The position numbers and the translations under genes are program-made. A stretch of DNA of 64,000 bases from Arhodomonas sp051195215 (GTDB lineage: Bacteria > Pseudomonadota > Gammaproteobacteria > Nitrococcales > Nitrococcaceae): contig NZ_JBNAZM010000003.1 of assembly GCF_051195215.1 (NCBI RefSeq), forward strand, positions 124,001-188,000, read 5' to 3'. Below the pieces are notes generated by a model. It was given only the letters and a program-made list of their open reading frames with translations. It was not told the origin of the DNA and made no database searches. Below, piece after piece: positions 19,352 to 27,639 of the stretch. Within the stretch, counting starts at the first letter, position 1. Each line of letters opens with the position of its first letter.

Positions 19352-19519
19352 GTTGAAAACTAACCTCCCAGTCCCGACATCCATCGGCGACATGTAGTGA
19401 CGGCAAACGATCGATCCCATCTATCACCCCGATGCCGGAAATCAATTTTACCGATCGGCACCTGCTCTCATAGACTGCCGACGTCCAGTCAGAGCAACCC
19501 AACAGGGGAGTGTTTAAGC

Positions 19520-20122
19520 ATGAGCGTACTCGTAGCGAAGGAAGCCCCGGAATTCACCGCTCCGGCCGTGATGCCCGACGGCACCATCAAGGAAGACTTC
19601 AAGCTCTCCGACCTGCGCGGTAAGTACACCGTGCTGTTCTTCTGGCCGTTGGACTTCACCTTTGTCTGCCCGTCCGAGATCATTGCGCACGACAACCGCT
19701 TCGAGCAGTTCTCCGAGCGGGATGTGCAGATCGTGGGCGTGTCCATCGACAGCGAGTTCACCCACTTCGCCTGGCGCAACACCGCCGTGGACAAGGGCGG
19801 CATCGGCGAGGTGAAGTTCCCCGTCGTGGCCGACAAGAGCCACGAGATCTGCCGGGCCTACGGCATCGAGCACCCCGAGGCCGGCGTCGCCCTGCGTGCC
19901 TCGTTCCTCATCGACAAGGACGGCGTCGTCCAGCATCAGGTGGTGAACAACCTCCCGCTCGGACGCTCCGTCGACGAGATGCTGCGCATGGTCGACGCGC
20001 TGCAGTTCACCGAGGAGCACGGCGAGGTCTGCCCCGCCGGCTGGCAGAAGGGCGAGTCCGGCATGAAGCCCGACGCCCAGGGCGTGGCCAGCTACCTCTC
20101 GGAGAACGCCGGTAACCTGTAA
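19520..20122 (+). CDS. 2-Cys peroxiredoxin (AhpC/Prx1 type)
   Basis: Reduces hydrogen peroxide and organic hydroperoxides in the cytoplasm. The 200 residues contain FFWPLDFTFVCPSEI with peroxidatic Cys50, and HGEVCPAGW with the resolving Cys near 171, the typical 2-Cys pattern. ATG 19520 follows AGGGGAG. The thioredoxin reductase downstream (97 bases away) suggests it is recycled through thioredoxin rather than AhpF. I do not see a clear OxyR site in the 210 bases upstream. Confidence 0.95.
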   Translation: MSVLVAKEAPEFTAPAVMPDGTIKEDFKLSDLRGKYTVLFFWPLDFTFVCPSEIIAHDNRFEQFSERDVQIVGVSIDSEFTHFAWRNTAVDKGGIGEVKFPVVADKSHEICRAYGIEHPEAGVALRASFLIDKDGVVQHQVVNNLPLGRSVDEMLRMVDALQFTEEHGEVCPAGWQKGESGMKPDAQGVASYLSENAGNL

Positions 20123-20219
20123 ACTCAGGACCAGCGTTCAGGTCGGTCCGCCGCGGCGCCCTCGCGCCGCGGCCCGGCTCAGACACCCGGATCCCCTATG
20201 AGAAGAGGCGCTTGATTCG

Positions 20220-21224
20220 ATGAGCGACGTTAAACACTGCAAACTGCTGATTCTCGGCTCCGGTCCCGCCGGTTACACGGCTGCGGTCTACGCGGCCCGG
20301 GCCAACCTGGACCCGGTCATGGTCACCGGCATGGAGATGGGCGGCCAGCTCACCACCACCACCGACGTGGACAACTGGCCGGGCGATGTCGAAGGCCTGC
20401 AGGGCCCGGCGCTCATGGAGCGCATGAAGGCCCACGCGGAGCGCTTCGGCACCGAGATCCTCTTCGACCACATCAATCAAGTGGACTTCAGCAACCGCCC
20501 CTATCGCCTGACCGGCGACAGCGGCGAGTACACCGCTGACGCGGTGATCATCGCCACCGGCGCCACGGCGAAATACCTGGGACTGGAGTCCGAAGAGAAG
20601 TTCATGGGCAAGGGCGTGTCGGCCTGCGCCACCTGCGACGGATTTTTCTACAAGAACCAGGACGTCGCGGTCGTCGGCGGCGGCAACACCGCGCTGGAAG
20701 AAGCCCTGTACCTGTCGAACATCGCGCGCAAGGTCACCATCGTGCATCGCCGCGACCAGTTCCGCGGCGAGAAGATCCTCCAGGATCAGGTGATGAAGAA
20801 GGCCGAGGACGGCAACATCGAGATCCTGTGGAACAGCACCCTCGACGAAGTTCTCGGCGACAACATGGGCGTCAACGGCCTGCGGCTGAAAAGCACCGAG
20901 GACGGCTCCACCAGTGAGCTCGAAGTCACCGGCGTGTTCATCGCCATCGGCCACAAGCCCAACACCGAGATCTTCCAGGGCCAGCTCGACATGGAGGGCG
21001 GCTACATCAAGGTGAAGAGCGGGCTCGACGGCAACGCCACGGCCACCAGCGTGCCCGGCGTGTTCGCCGCCGGCGACGTCATGGACCACGTCTACCGCCA
21101 GGCCGTGACCTCCGCGGGTACCGGGTGCATGGCCGCGCTGGACGCCGAGAAGTACCTCGACGCCCTCAAGCTCGAACGCGAAACCGTCGCCAAGGCTGAC
21201 GCGGCCGCCGAGACGCCCGCGTGA
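20220..21224 (+). CDS. trxB: Thioredoxin-disulfide reductase
   Basis: An FAD/NADPH enzyme that reduces thioredoxin. The 334 residues carry LILGSGPAGYTAAVYAARAN (FAD site), the redox pair C136-A-T-C139 in SACATCDGFFY, the NADPH motif VVGGGNTALEEALYL and the C-terminal GVFAAGDVMDHVYRQ. Length and motifs are complete. GAAGAGGCG precedes ATG 20220, and a CG-rich hairpin (20151-20172) lies between it and the peroxiredoxin gene. The stop overlaps the next gene (GTGA). Confidence 0.97.
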   Translation: MSDVKHCKLLILGSGPAGYTAAVYAARANLDPVMVTGMEMGGQLTTTTDVDNWPGDVEGLQGPALMERMKAHAERFGTEILFDHINQVDFSNRPYRLTGDSGEYTADAVIIATGATAKYLGLESEEKFMGKGVSACATCDGFFYKNQDVAVVGGGNTALEEALYLSNIARKVTIVHRRDQFRGEKILQDQVMKKAEDGNIEILWNSTLDEVLGDNMGVNGLRLKSTEDGSTSELEVTGVFIAIGHKPNTEIFQGQLDMEGGYIKVKSGLDGNATATSVPGVFAAGDVMDHVYRQAVTSAGTGCMAALDAEKYLDALKLERETVAKADAAAETPA

Positions 21225-21523
21225 GCGAAGCCCTCGACAAGGCACCGGCCGCAGGGCTCGCGCTCTACCACCACGAGCTCTGCGGCGCCTGCCTTCGGGT
21301 GCGCGCCGTGATGGAGCGCCTCGGCGTCGATATCGAGCTGCGAGACGTGCGCCTGGAACCCGAGCGCCGTCAGGAGTTGCTCGAAGGCGGCGGCCGCCAG
21401 ACGGTGCCCTGCCTGCGCATCGACGAACCCGATGGCGAGGCCACCTGGCTCTACGAGTCGGCGGACATTGCCGCCTACCTCGCCGAGCGCTTCGGCCAGC
21501 GCAGCGCCGTCAACACACCATAA
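21221..21523 (+). CDS. Glutaredoxin/GST-N-like thioredoxin-fold protein
   Basis: A 100-residue single-domain protein with YHHELCGACLRVRAVMERLG (a CGAC redox motif at the first helix), TVPCLRIDEPDG (cis-proline) and YESADIAAYLAERFG (glutathione-site end). This is the layout of glutaredoxins and the N-terminal half of glutathione transferases. The GTG start overlaps the trxB stop by 4 bases, so it is cotranscribed with trxB and the peroxiredoxin and probably serves in the same redox relay. Confidence 0.85.
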   Translation: MSEALDKAPAAGLALYHHELCGACLRVRAVMERLGVDIELRDVRLEPERRQELLEGGGRQTVPCLRIDEPDGEATWLYESADIAAYLAERFGQRSAVNTP

Positions 21524-21546
21524 ACGCGACTACCCGCAAGTCGCCG

Positions 21547-21574
21547 CGACCGGCCAAAGCGCCGGTCGTTTTTT
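21547..21574 (+). terminator. Rho-independent terminator of the trxB operon
   Basis: CGACCGGC, a 6-base loop and GCCGGTCG followed by six T residues, 23 bases after the stop of the glutaredoxin-like gene. Confidence 0.88.
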
Positions 21575-21673
21575 GTGAACGGCAAGCGGAAAGATGAAAG
21601 TGGAAAGAGCGGTATGCGCTCCGACATACCCTTGCCCACGAAGGCAGGGTACCCGACTTGGGTACTAGGAGGC

Positions 21674-21702
21674 AGGGTGGACGAAGCGCAGCGCAGTCCA
21701 CC
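21674..21702. repeat. Short extragenic palindrome, copy 1
   Basis: AGGGTGGACGAAGCGCAGCG continues to AGTCCACC; the arms GGTGGAC (21676-21682) and GTCCACC (21696-21702) pair. A near-identical copy lies about 100 bases downstream. This is a REP-like intergenic element common in Proteobacteria. Confidence 0.7.
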
Positions 21703-21769
21703 AGAGGACAAGCGACAAGCCAAAAGTGCAAAGGCAAAAGACCGGTACGCTCAACGTTCATGCCGACGC

Positions 21770-21800
21770 GTAGGGTGGACGGAGCGCAGCGCAGTCCACC
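21770..21800. repeat. Short extragenic palindrome, copy 2
   Basis: GTAGGGTGGACGGAGCGCAG with arms GGTGGAC (21774-21780) and GTCCACC (21794-21800), the same orientation as copy 1 and one internal difference. It ends 12 bases before the 3' end of the exonuclease gene and could stabilise or end that transcript. Confidence 0.7.
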
Positions 21801-21811
21801 GTCCCTTCCGC

Positions 21812-22594
21812 CTAAAGCGAAAGGTCATACGCCAACGTCAAAGGCGCATGATCCGAGAACCGCTCCCCGGTATACACACTCGCCTCCCGCACCACGTCCT
21901 TCAGATCCGGCGTGAGCACATGGTAGTCGATCCGCCACCCCGTGTTGTTGTCCCACGCCCGACCACGATAAGACCACCACGTGTACTGCTCCGTCTCCGG
22001 CTCCACCACGCGGAAGGCATCCACGAAGCCGGCCTCGCCGAAGAGACGATCCAGCCAAGCCCGCTCCTCCGGCAGAAAGCCCGAGTTCTTCTGGTTCGAG
22101 CGCCAGTTGCGGATATCGAGCTTGGTGTGGGCGATGTTCCAGTCACCGCAGATGATGTACCGCCGCCCCGACTCCCGCAGGCGCACCAGGTGCTCCAGGA
22201 ACGGCTCCATGAACGCGTACTTGAAGTCCTGACGCTCATCCCCCGACGTCCCGGAAGGCATGTAAAACGACACCACCGACAGATCCCCGAAGCGCGCCTC
22301 GATCCAGCGCCCCTCGCTGTCGATCTCCGGAAAGCCCACCTCCCGGATAATCTCGTCCGGCTCATGCCGGGTGTACAGCGCCACCCCGCTGTAGCCCTTC
22401 TTCTCCGCGTCCTTGAAATAGGCGTGATAGCCGTCGGGGAAGAAAGTCGCGTCCTTGGCGATCTGTTCGTACTGCGCCTTCGTCTCCTGGACACACAGCA
22501 CGTCCGGCGCTGCCTCGGCGAACCAGTCGAAGAACCCCTTCCGCGCCGCCGCCCGGATGCCGTTCAGGTTGGCACTGGTGATGCGCACAGCCAT
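21812..22594 (-). CDS. xth: Exodeoxyribonuclease III
   Basis: AP endonuclease and 3'-exonuclease of base excision repair. The 260 residues carry ITSANLNGIRAA, the metal-binding Glu in VLCVQETKAQ, YSGVALYTR, the catalytic segment CGDWNIAHTKLDI and the C-terminal RFSDHAPLTLAYD. The NNTGWRIDYHVLTPDL segment is typical of the Xth branch. ATG 22592-22594 with GGGG upstream is used; a GTG 9 bases earlier is possible. Monocistronic, convergent with the trxB operon. Confidence 0.95.
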   Translation of the reverse strand: MAVRITSANLNGIRAAARKGFFDWFAEAAPDVLCVQETKAQYEQIAKDATFFPDGYHAYFKDAEKKGYSGVALYTRHEPDEIIREVGFPEIDSEGRWIEARFGDLSVVSFYMPSGTSGDERQDFKYAFMEPFLEHLVRLRESGRRYIICGDWNIAHTKLDIRNWRSNQKNSGFLPEERAWLDRLFGEAGFVDAFRVVEPETEQYTWWSYRGRAWDNNTGWRIDYHVLTPDLKDVVREASVYTGERFSDHAPLTLAYDLSL

Positions 22595-22688
22595 CGACCC
22601 CACTCACTGTCTTGCACGAGAGCCGATCATACCAACGAACACTGTGCCCCACCGCCCATGAACCGTTATACTGCGGCCTCCCGCCGAA

Positions 22689-22764
<76 letters not shown>

Positions 22765-22781
22765 TAAAATCAATCACTTAG

Positions 22782-23819
22782 CTAAACATTACCCTTCGCG
22801 GAAAGCCTCGTTTGTGGCCGAGTGTCTACAAACTGTCTACGGGGTGCCAACGGGTTCAGGTGCAACGCTTCCCGTAGGTGATCCGGGGCAAAATGGGCAT
22901 AGCGCATGGTCATGCGTATGTCGGTGTGGCCGAGGATGCGCTGTAGTACGAGGATGGAGCCACCGCGCGCCATGAAATGCGTAGCGAACGTGTGCCGGAG
23001 CACGTGGGAGCACTGACCGCGCGGCAACTCCAGGCCGGCACGGTCGACGGCCTTGCGAAAGGCGGCGTAGCAGGACGTGAACAGGCGTCCACGCTGATGC
23101 AGGGCGAGCGATCGGGACAGGCGTTCGCTGATCGGGACAACACGCACTCTCGCGCCTTTTGTCCTGCCGTAGCGTACCCGGTCGGAAAAGAGCTGTTCGC
23201 CCCGGAGCTGTTCGGCTTCAGACCAGCGTGCGCCAGTGGCGAGGCACAGACGGGCCACCCGGAGGGCATCAGGGTTACTGGACTGCCGCAACGCCCACCA
23301 GAGCGCGGCGATTTCGTCGCGGGTCAGCCATGCCAGTTCGGTTTCGTCGACGCGAAATTGCCGCACCTGGGCAAGCGGGTTGCCCCGGTTCCACTCCCCT
23401 ACTCGCTCCAGCTCACGGAACATGGCGCGGAAGTACGCCAGCTTACGATTCAGTGTGGCGGGCGTCAGGCCGTCTTCGAGACACCGCGCTCGATACTCGG
23501 TGAATTGGCGTGCGGTGAAGCCGGCCGCTTGCGGATTACCCATGGCGTGGGCAGCCGTGCGCATGTCCGCTGCCCGGCGCGTTCCGTCCTTGAGCTGGAG
23601 GCCGTGCACTTCAAGCCAGCGGTCAACGAGGTCGGTTAGGCGTCGACGATCTTTCTTCGGCGGCCGCCACTCGGGCTCGCTCTGCACCTTGGCGCGCACC
23701 CAGCGCTCATAGCGCGCCGCTTCCGCTTTGGTCTTGAACGTCTTGCGGATGCGCCGGGAGCCACGGCCGTCGGTCCAGATGTCGACCTGCCATCCGGTGT
23801 TGATCTTGCGAATTGCCAT
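22782..23819 (-). CDS. Tyrosine-family phage integrase
   Basis: A 345-residue recombinase for site-specific integration at tRNA-Ile2. The N-terminal part (MAIRKINTGWQVDIWTDGRG) is the arm-binding domain of P2-like integrases, followed by a SAM-like core-binding domain (about 60-160). Catalytic residues are visible in order: Arg in TGARWSEAEQL, His-x2-Arg in HVLRHTFATHF, His in LGHTDI and the nucleophile Tyr in MTMRYAHF. It is complete and adjacent to attL. A relic of a closely similar gene lies at 39.4 kb. Confidence 0.95.
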   Translation of the reverse strand: MAIRKINTGWQVDIWTDGRGSRRIRKTFKTKAEAARYERWVRAKVQSEPEWRPPKKDRRRLTDLVDRWLEVHGLQLKDGTRRAADMRTAAHAMGNPQAAGFTARQFTEYRARCLEDGLTPATLNRKLAYFRAMFRELERVGEWNRGNPLAQVRQFRVDETELAWLTRDEIAALWWALRQSSNPDALRVARLCLATGARWSEAEQLRGEQLFSDRVRYGRTKGARVRVVPISERLSRSLALHQRGRLFTSCYAAFRKAVDRAGLELPRGQCSHVLRHTFATHFMARGGSILVLQRILGHTDIRMTMRYAHFAPDHLREALHLNPLAPRRQFVDTRPQTRLSAKGNV

Positions 23820-23828
23820 AGTCGTCCG

Positions 23829-25148
23829 TCAGGTCGCCAGTATTCGCTTCTGTAGGCCGTGGGTGATGACTTTCTGCGGGTCTTTGCCCCGGGCCTGCCA
23901 GTAGGCGACGAGGTCTTTCCAGAAGCCGGCGCTTTTGAGGTGGTGGATGACCTGCCGGGTGCTGTAGCCCTCGCGGGCGTAGAGGCTGAGCATGTTGCCC
24001 AGGGCCAGGACGAGGTTCTTTTCATTGCCCCGGCCGGGGGTCTTCTGGACGCGGCGGACGACGAAGCGGGTGGCTTCGGCGTGGATGGTCACGTCTTCGA
24101 AGAGCAGTTGCCACATGGGATCGGCATAGGTGGGGCTGGCGTGCAGCCGGAAGAGGTTCAGGCCGTAGCGGAACAGGTTGGTGAGCACGGGGGCGATGTC
24201 GGTGTAGGCACGGAAGCCTTTGCCGTCTTCGCTCTGGATTTGCTGGACGACGTTGTGGTGGAAGCGCCATTCGAGGCGCCACACGGGTTTGCCCTCGCGA
24301 TAGCTTGGTTCGTCCAGTTCTTCGGCGGCCTCACGCCAAACGCTTTCCCACCAGTCGAGCTTATCGCGCTTGTGGGCTTCGAGATCCTTGCGGTAGGTGG
24401 CGAACTGGACGGAGCTGGAGCTACCGAAGAGGTAGGACTGGCCGCCTTCGTAGCGCTGCGCAGTCTCGCCGCCGACGAATTCGAGGCTGTCGAATCCAGT
24501 GTGATCGGTCTTGCGCCGCGCGCGCGTGCGGATGCGTTCGGTGAAGTCTCGTGGCGGTTTCCAGCCCTGAACGTCGATGGCGACGTGCACGGCCACGGCG
24601 TGGTGCGTGGGATCGTGCAGGAGGGTGGCGGCGATGCGGTCAAGTTCTGCCTGGACGCGTTCCGGGGGATTGTCTTTGAGGAAGTGCGGGGAACACTCGA
24701 TCTTGAGGTGCGACCCCGGTTCCTGCAGGCGCTTGTACCGGCTGCCCAGCAGGACGATCAGTCCCAGTTCGTTGTTCTGGAGGCGGTAGCGGTAGCCTGA
24801 GCGGCCACCCGAGCCAATGACCCACTCGTATCCGGCCCAGGTGACGACGGATTCGTCCCCCCAACGGCTCTGTCCGTGAAGCAGGCCGATTTCGTGGGTG
24901 CGCACGGTGCCCTGGTAGAGCTGTCGCAGGGTGTCCACGCCAGTGTGGAGGATGCGGACGTTGCGCAGGTCTCGCGGACCACTGGGTAGAAGGAACTGAC
25001 GGCCCTTGGGGTCGTACTCGCCATTCAGCAGCGATTCGGTGCTGACCCGGTTGGCGGCCTTTGCGTTCAGTTGCTGGCGGTCGCAGTGGTTCCGCTTGCT
25101 GGCCGCCTTCTGGGCGGACGGTGCACGAGTGTGCATGACTGTGCTCAT
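23829..25148 (-). CDS. Filamentous phage replication initiation protein (gene II/X type)
   Basis: A 439-residue protein that would nick the phage plus-strand origin for rolling-circle replication. The central part, with NNELGLIVLLGSRYKR, HHAVAVHVAIDVQGW and KPVWRLEWRFHHNVVQ, and the C-terminal block with YAREGYSTRQVIHHLKSAGF fit the Phage_CRI plus Phage_X arrangement of inovirus Rep proteins. The ATG at 25146-25148 follows AAGAGG; a second ATG is 12 bases on. It directly follows the hairpin-rich region and precedes the integrase by 9 bases, so Rep and integrase probably share a transcript. Confidence 0.88.
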   Translation of the reverse strand: MSTVMHTRAPSAQKAASKRNHCDRQQLNAKAANRVSTESLLNGEYDPKGRQFLLPSGPRDLRNVRILHTGVDTLRQLYQGTVRTHEIGLLHGQSRWGDESVVTWAGYEWVIGSGGRSGYRYRLQNNELGLIVLLGSRYKRLQEPGSHLKIECSPHFLKDNPPERVQAELDRIAATLLHDPTHHAVAVHVAIDVQGWKPPRDFTERIRTRARRKTDHTGFDSLEFVGGETAQRYEGGQSYLFGSSSSVQFATYRKDLEAHKRDKLDWWESVWREAAEELDEPSYREGKPVWRLEWRFHHNVVQQIQSEDGKGFRAYTDIAPVLTNLFRYGLNLFRLHASPTYADPMWQLLFEDVTIHAEATRFVVRRVQKTPGRGNEKNLVLALGNMLSLYAREGYSTRQVIHHLKSAGFWKDLVAYWQARGKDPQKVITHGLQKRILAT

Positions 25149-25344
25149 ACGGTCTAAACCTCTTGTTCTCTTAAGACGTGCTACAGGGCCGTCTGCGCGG
25201 CGCGGCACGGCGTGGCGCTCGGGGGCTCGCACACGCCGTGCCGCGCCGCGCAGACCGGCGGCCGCCGGCCGAAAGCAGGCCGGCGGCTCGCCTTGCGGCG
25301 AGCAGCGGTATGCCCTGTCGGGCACGGCCGGTCGGTGATGGCGA
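25149..25344. other. Hairpin-rich intergenic region: candidate replication origin/packaging signal
   Basis: A 23-bp perfect inverted repeat (left arm 25191-25213 beginning GTCTGCGCGGCGCGGCACGG, right arm 25233-25255) encloses a 19-base loop. Next come CCGGCGGCCGCCGG (palindrome), GCTCGCC/GGCGAGC and TGCCC/GGGCA hairpins. Filamentous phages place their origins and packaging signal in such a multi-hairpin region beside Rep. No gene is seen. The exact nick site cannot be read. Confidence 0.6.
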
Positions 25345-25539
25345 TCACTGGTGCTGTTGTGGGCGCAGGTCGTCGGGCCGGGGATCGGGACGACGGGAGA
25401 CGGCGAGGTAATCGCCGATGTCGCGATACAGGCTGTGGGCGATCCAGCCAAAGAAGGCGCCCAGGAGCGTGAAGAACAGCAGTAGGCCGGTGTACAAGCT
25501 GCTGAGTAGGGATATGGCCTGCGTGGGGTCGGCGGTCAT
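25345..25539 (-). CDS. Small phage membrane protein
   Basis: 64 residues from ATG 25537-25539 with one long hydrophobic segment LYTGLLLFFTLLGAFFGWIA (residues 15-34) and a basic, proline-rich tail (DPRPDDLRPQQHQ). No family recognised. It lies between the candidate origin and the long intergenic region upstream. A role as minor virion or assembly protein is possible; a single membrane span is the only visible clue. Confidence 0.5.
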   Translation of the reverse strand: MTADPTQAISLLSSLYTGLLLFFTLLGAFFGWIAHSLYRDIGDYLAVSRRPDPRPDDLRPQQHQ

Positions 25540-26007
25540 GGTTGATGGGCCTCCGAGCGTCAATGCGTGTATGAGAGTGGGCGCGCCCCTTCGGGGCCGG
25601 GCTCCTACAGGTTCCACATGCGTTCCATCCCTGCGGGACGCGGCGCGCCTTCCGGATCCCTCGCGCCTCCGGCCCTGTCGGGCCTGCGCGCTCCGCTTGC
25701 CGGCAATTGGTCGCTCCGCGGGGTGTTGTCGTAGGGGCTCCGCCCCTAAGACCCCGCCCTCGCCGGGGGGCAGCCCGGGCAGGCGTGTGCCTGCCCGGGG
25801 CGTCTACAGGGTGGGGGTCGGTTGCTGCGTCAAGGTGCGGACGTCGGAACCCACGCCGGCGCTGCGCGCCGTCGCGGGGCCCCGCGACGCCCGACCTGGA
25901 CGCGCGCCCTCTGGGGAGGACAGCCGGGGTGGTGTCGGCCCCTGGGGGCGGCGCTGCTTCGCTACGCGCCGGGTGACGGGGGCCGGGGGTGATTCGGGCC
26001 ACGGCGG
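25540..26007. other. Gene-free phage intergenic region with GC hairpins
   Basis: 470 bases without a convincing gene. It contains several hairpins, the best being CCCGGGCAGGC/GCCTGCCCGGG around a 4-base loop (near 25770-25800) and GGGGCTCC/GCCCC. These probably terminate the coat-assembly transcript after Zot, or belong to an extended phage origin. Six-frame reading gives only proline/arginine-rich shadows. Confidence 0.45.
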
Positions 26008-27267
26008 TCATGAGTCGTTGCCACCGGGCAGGATCGGGCCGGATTGGCTGTGCACGAGGTTGGCGCCGGGCAGTAGCTCGGGGGCGACGGGCTCGCCGCG
26101 CTTGCGGCAGGTGGCGAGCTGTTCGACACCGGTGTCGATGTGGGTGATGCGGTAGATGCAGTCCGACAGACGCCGGTAGCTGTAGCCGAGCCGGCCGAGC
26201 TCGTCGCCGCGCAGGGTCATGCGGGCATCGCCGCGCTCGACTTCGATCCACACGCTGCGGAATTCGCCGACAACGGTCATATCCCAGCCACTAAGCGGGC
26301 CATGCCGGCGCTGATGACGCGCAGCACGATCACCCAAATGACCAGTCGCAGGGCGAGCCGGCCGGCGAGCTTGGCCACGGGTTTGAACGGGCGCAGCGCC
26401 ATCGCCACGAGGCGCAGCGGCAGGCGCAGCAGGCGTGCTGCCCGGCTCGGCCGGCGATGGCCCCGGCGCTTGGCGCTCCGCCACTGCCTGACCCGCATCC
26501 GGCGGCGTAAACGGGTCGGGTATGCCGTTACGGAAGCCGTAGCCGAAGCCAGCCAGGACAATAGCCCCCAGAAATGCCACGCGAGGATTTTTCCATAAGG
26601 GGGTGCCGGCGTGCGTGTCGCGGACGTCGCCTGTATCGGTACTCTCATACAGATTCCATACCCAAGAGCGAATGCGGCGCTTGCGAATCGACAGGAATTG
26701 GCTCGTGCTCGATCCGCTGTCGCCGGCGGCGTGAAAGGCTTCGTTGTAGAAGCCACCGACACCAATCAGCGCCATGTTCCGATGCTTGTAGGCGCCTTCG
26801 CTGGATTCGCGGATCGTGCTGTGAATCTTTCGGATGTTCGTGGTGGTCAGGACGAGGTCCCAATTGAAGTGACGATGCATGTCGAAGGCGGTCCAATGAT
26901 CTTCCGGCCGCCCCATCTCCGCCGCTGCGTCCTCGCCGCCTTCGATCGACAGCGCACTAAGCTGCCGATCCGTCCACCGCGGCGGCCACACGCGTTGCGC
27001 TTCGTCGATGATGAGAAAGGCGCCCTTGGGCACCCAGTGGAACCAGCGCCGCAGGCGCTCCAGGCCCTCGCGCTGGCTGGTGTCGATGTGGATCACGTCG
27101 AACCGGGGGTCGCCGTCGATGACCTCGAGGATGCGCTCGCGGGAGGTGAGCCCGCGCACGTTGGTCACCAGCGTGCGGCCTTCCTTCACGACCTTGGGCA
27201 GGTCGTCCATGATCGCGCCGCTGGTCTTGTAGCTGCCGGGCGGGCCGTGGTGGATCTTGATGGCCAT
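26008..27267 (-). CDS. zot: Zot-domain phage assembly ATPase (gpI-like)
   Basis: A 419-residue inner-membrane ATPase that drives extrusion of filamentous virions. Walker A is GPPGSYKT (residues 8-15), Walker B is FLIIDEAQRVW, then DMHRHFNWDLVLTTTNIRKI of the Zot domain. A single membrane helix (AFLGAIVLAGFGYGF) at about 230-245 is followed by a Pro/Ala-rich periplasmic linker and a small C-terminal domain. The name comes from Vibrio zonula occludens toxin, but the ancestral role is phage morphogenesis; toxin activity cannot be inferred. ATG 27265-27267. Confidence 0.92.
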   Translation of the reverse strand: MAIKIHHGPPGSYKTSGAIMDDLPKVVKEGRTLVTNVRGLTSRERILEVIDGDPRFDVIHIDTSQREGLERLRRWFHWVPKGAFLIIDEAQRVWPPRWTDRQLSALSIEGGEDAAAEMGRPEDHWTAFDMHRHFNWDLVLTTTNIRKIHSTIRESSEGAYKHRNMALIGVGGFYNEAFHAAGDSGSSTSQFLSIRKRRIRSWVWNLYESTDTGDVRDTHAGTPLWKNPRVAFLGAIVLAGFGYGFRNGIPDPFTPPDAGQAVAERQAPGPSPAEPGSTPAAPAAAPRGDGAAPVQTRGQARRPARPATGHLGDRAARHQRRHGPLSGWDMTVVGEFRSVWIEVERGDARMTLRGDELGRLGYSYRRLSDCIYRITHIDTGVEQLATCRKRGEPVAPELLPGANLVHSQSGPILPGGNDS

Positions 27268-27271
27268 GGCG

Positions 27272-27631
27272 TCAGCCGCTCGCCTTCATGCCGAGGCCGA
27301 GGAACTGCATCACCAGCCGCGTGGCGTAGCTGTTGGCGACGAGGTTGACGGCTTCGGGGATGCGGAAGAAGCCGAGCACGCCCCGGAAGTCGGCGGGCAG
27401 TTGCCCCCAGGCGCTATTGATGTAGCCGGTCACACCGATGTCGGCGAGGATCTGCCGCGCGACGTCCCAGGCGAATTGCATCGCCGCCACCTGCGCGCTG
27501 ATCGCCGCAATGGCGGCTTTCTGGGTAAAGAAGGCGGTCCACTCGACGAAGAAGTCGTAAATCCCTGAGTTGAACCAGTCGAGTATCCACTGAAACCCTT
27601 CAAACAGTTCGCCAACCCACGAGAAATCCAT
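27272..27631 (-). CDS. DUF2523-type inovirus membrane protein (gpVI-like)
   Basis: 119 residues from ATG 27629-27631. An aromatic N-terminal amphipathic part (FQWILDWFNSGIYDFFVEW), a central helix and a C-terminal hydrophobic segment with ATRLVMQFLGLGM are consistent with the DUF2523 proteins found between the adsorption protein and Zot in inoviruses. It probably caps the virion end with the adsorption protein. It sits 4 bases before zot and 8 bases after the gene upstream. Confidence 0.75.
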   Translation of the reverse strand: MDFSWVGELFEGFQWILDWFNSGIYDFFVEWTAFFTQKAAIAAISAQVAAMQFAWDVARQILADIGVTGYINSAWGQLPADFRGVLGFFRIPEAVNLVANSYATRLVMQFLGLGMKASG

Positions 27632-27639
27632 AGCGCACC

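Noticed and set aside
19380..19519. OxyR operator upstream of the peroxiredoxin
   Set aside because: Some ATAG/CTAT-like tetrads are visible but not with the required spacing over four half-sites.
25181..26251. Long Arg/Pro-rich frames across the phage intergenic regions
   Set aside because: Composition (Arg, Pro, Ala) and overlap with hairpins show non-coding GC-rich DNA; no ribosome sites.
26277..26765. A long second frame inside zot with an apparent hydrophobic, arginine-rich end
   Set aside because: The zot frame is complete with all motifs and a sensible C-terminal domain; the overlap has no ribosome site and its composition is that of a GC-rich shadow.
26008..27267. Zonula occludens toxin activity
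   Set aside because: The protein is the phage assembly ATPase; the toxin label derives from one Vibrio protein, and nothing here supports a role in host tissue.
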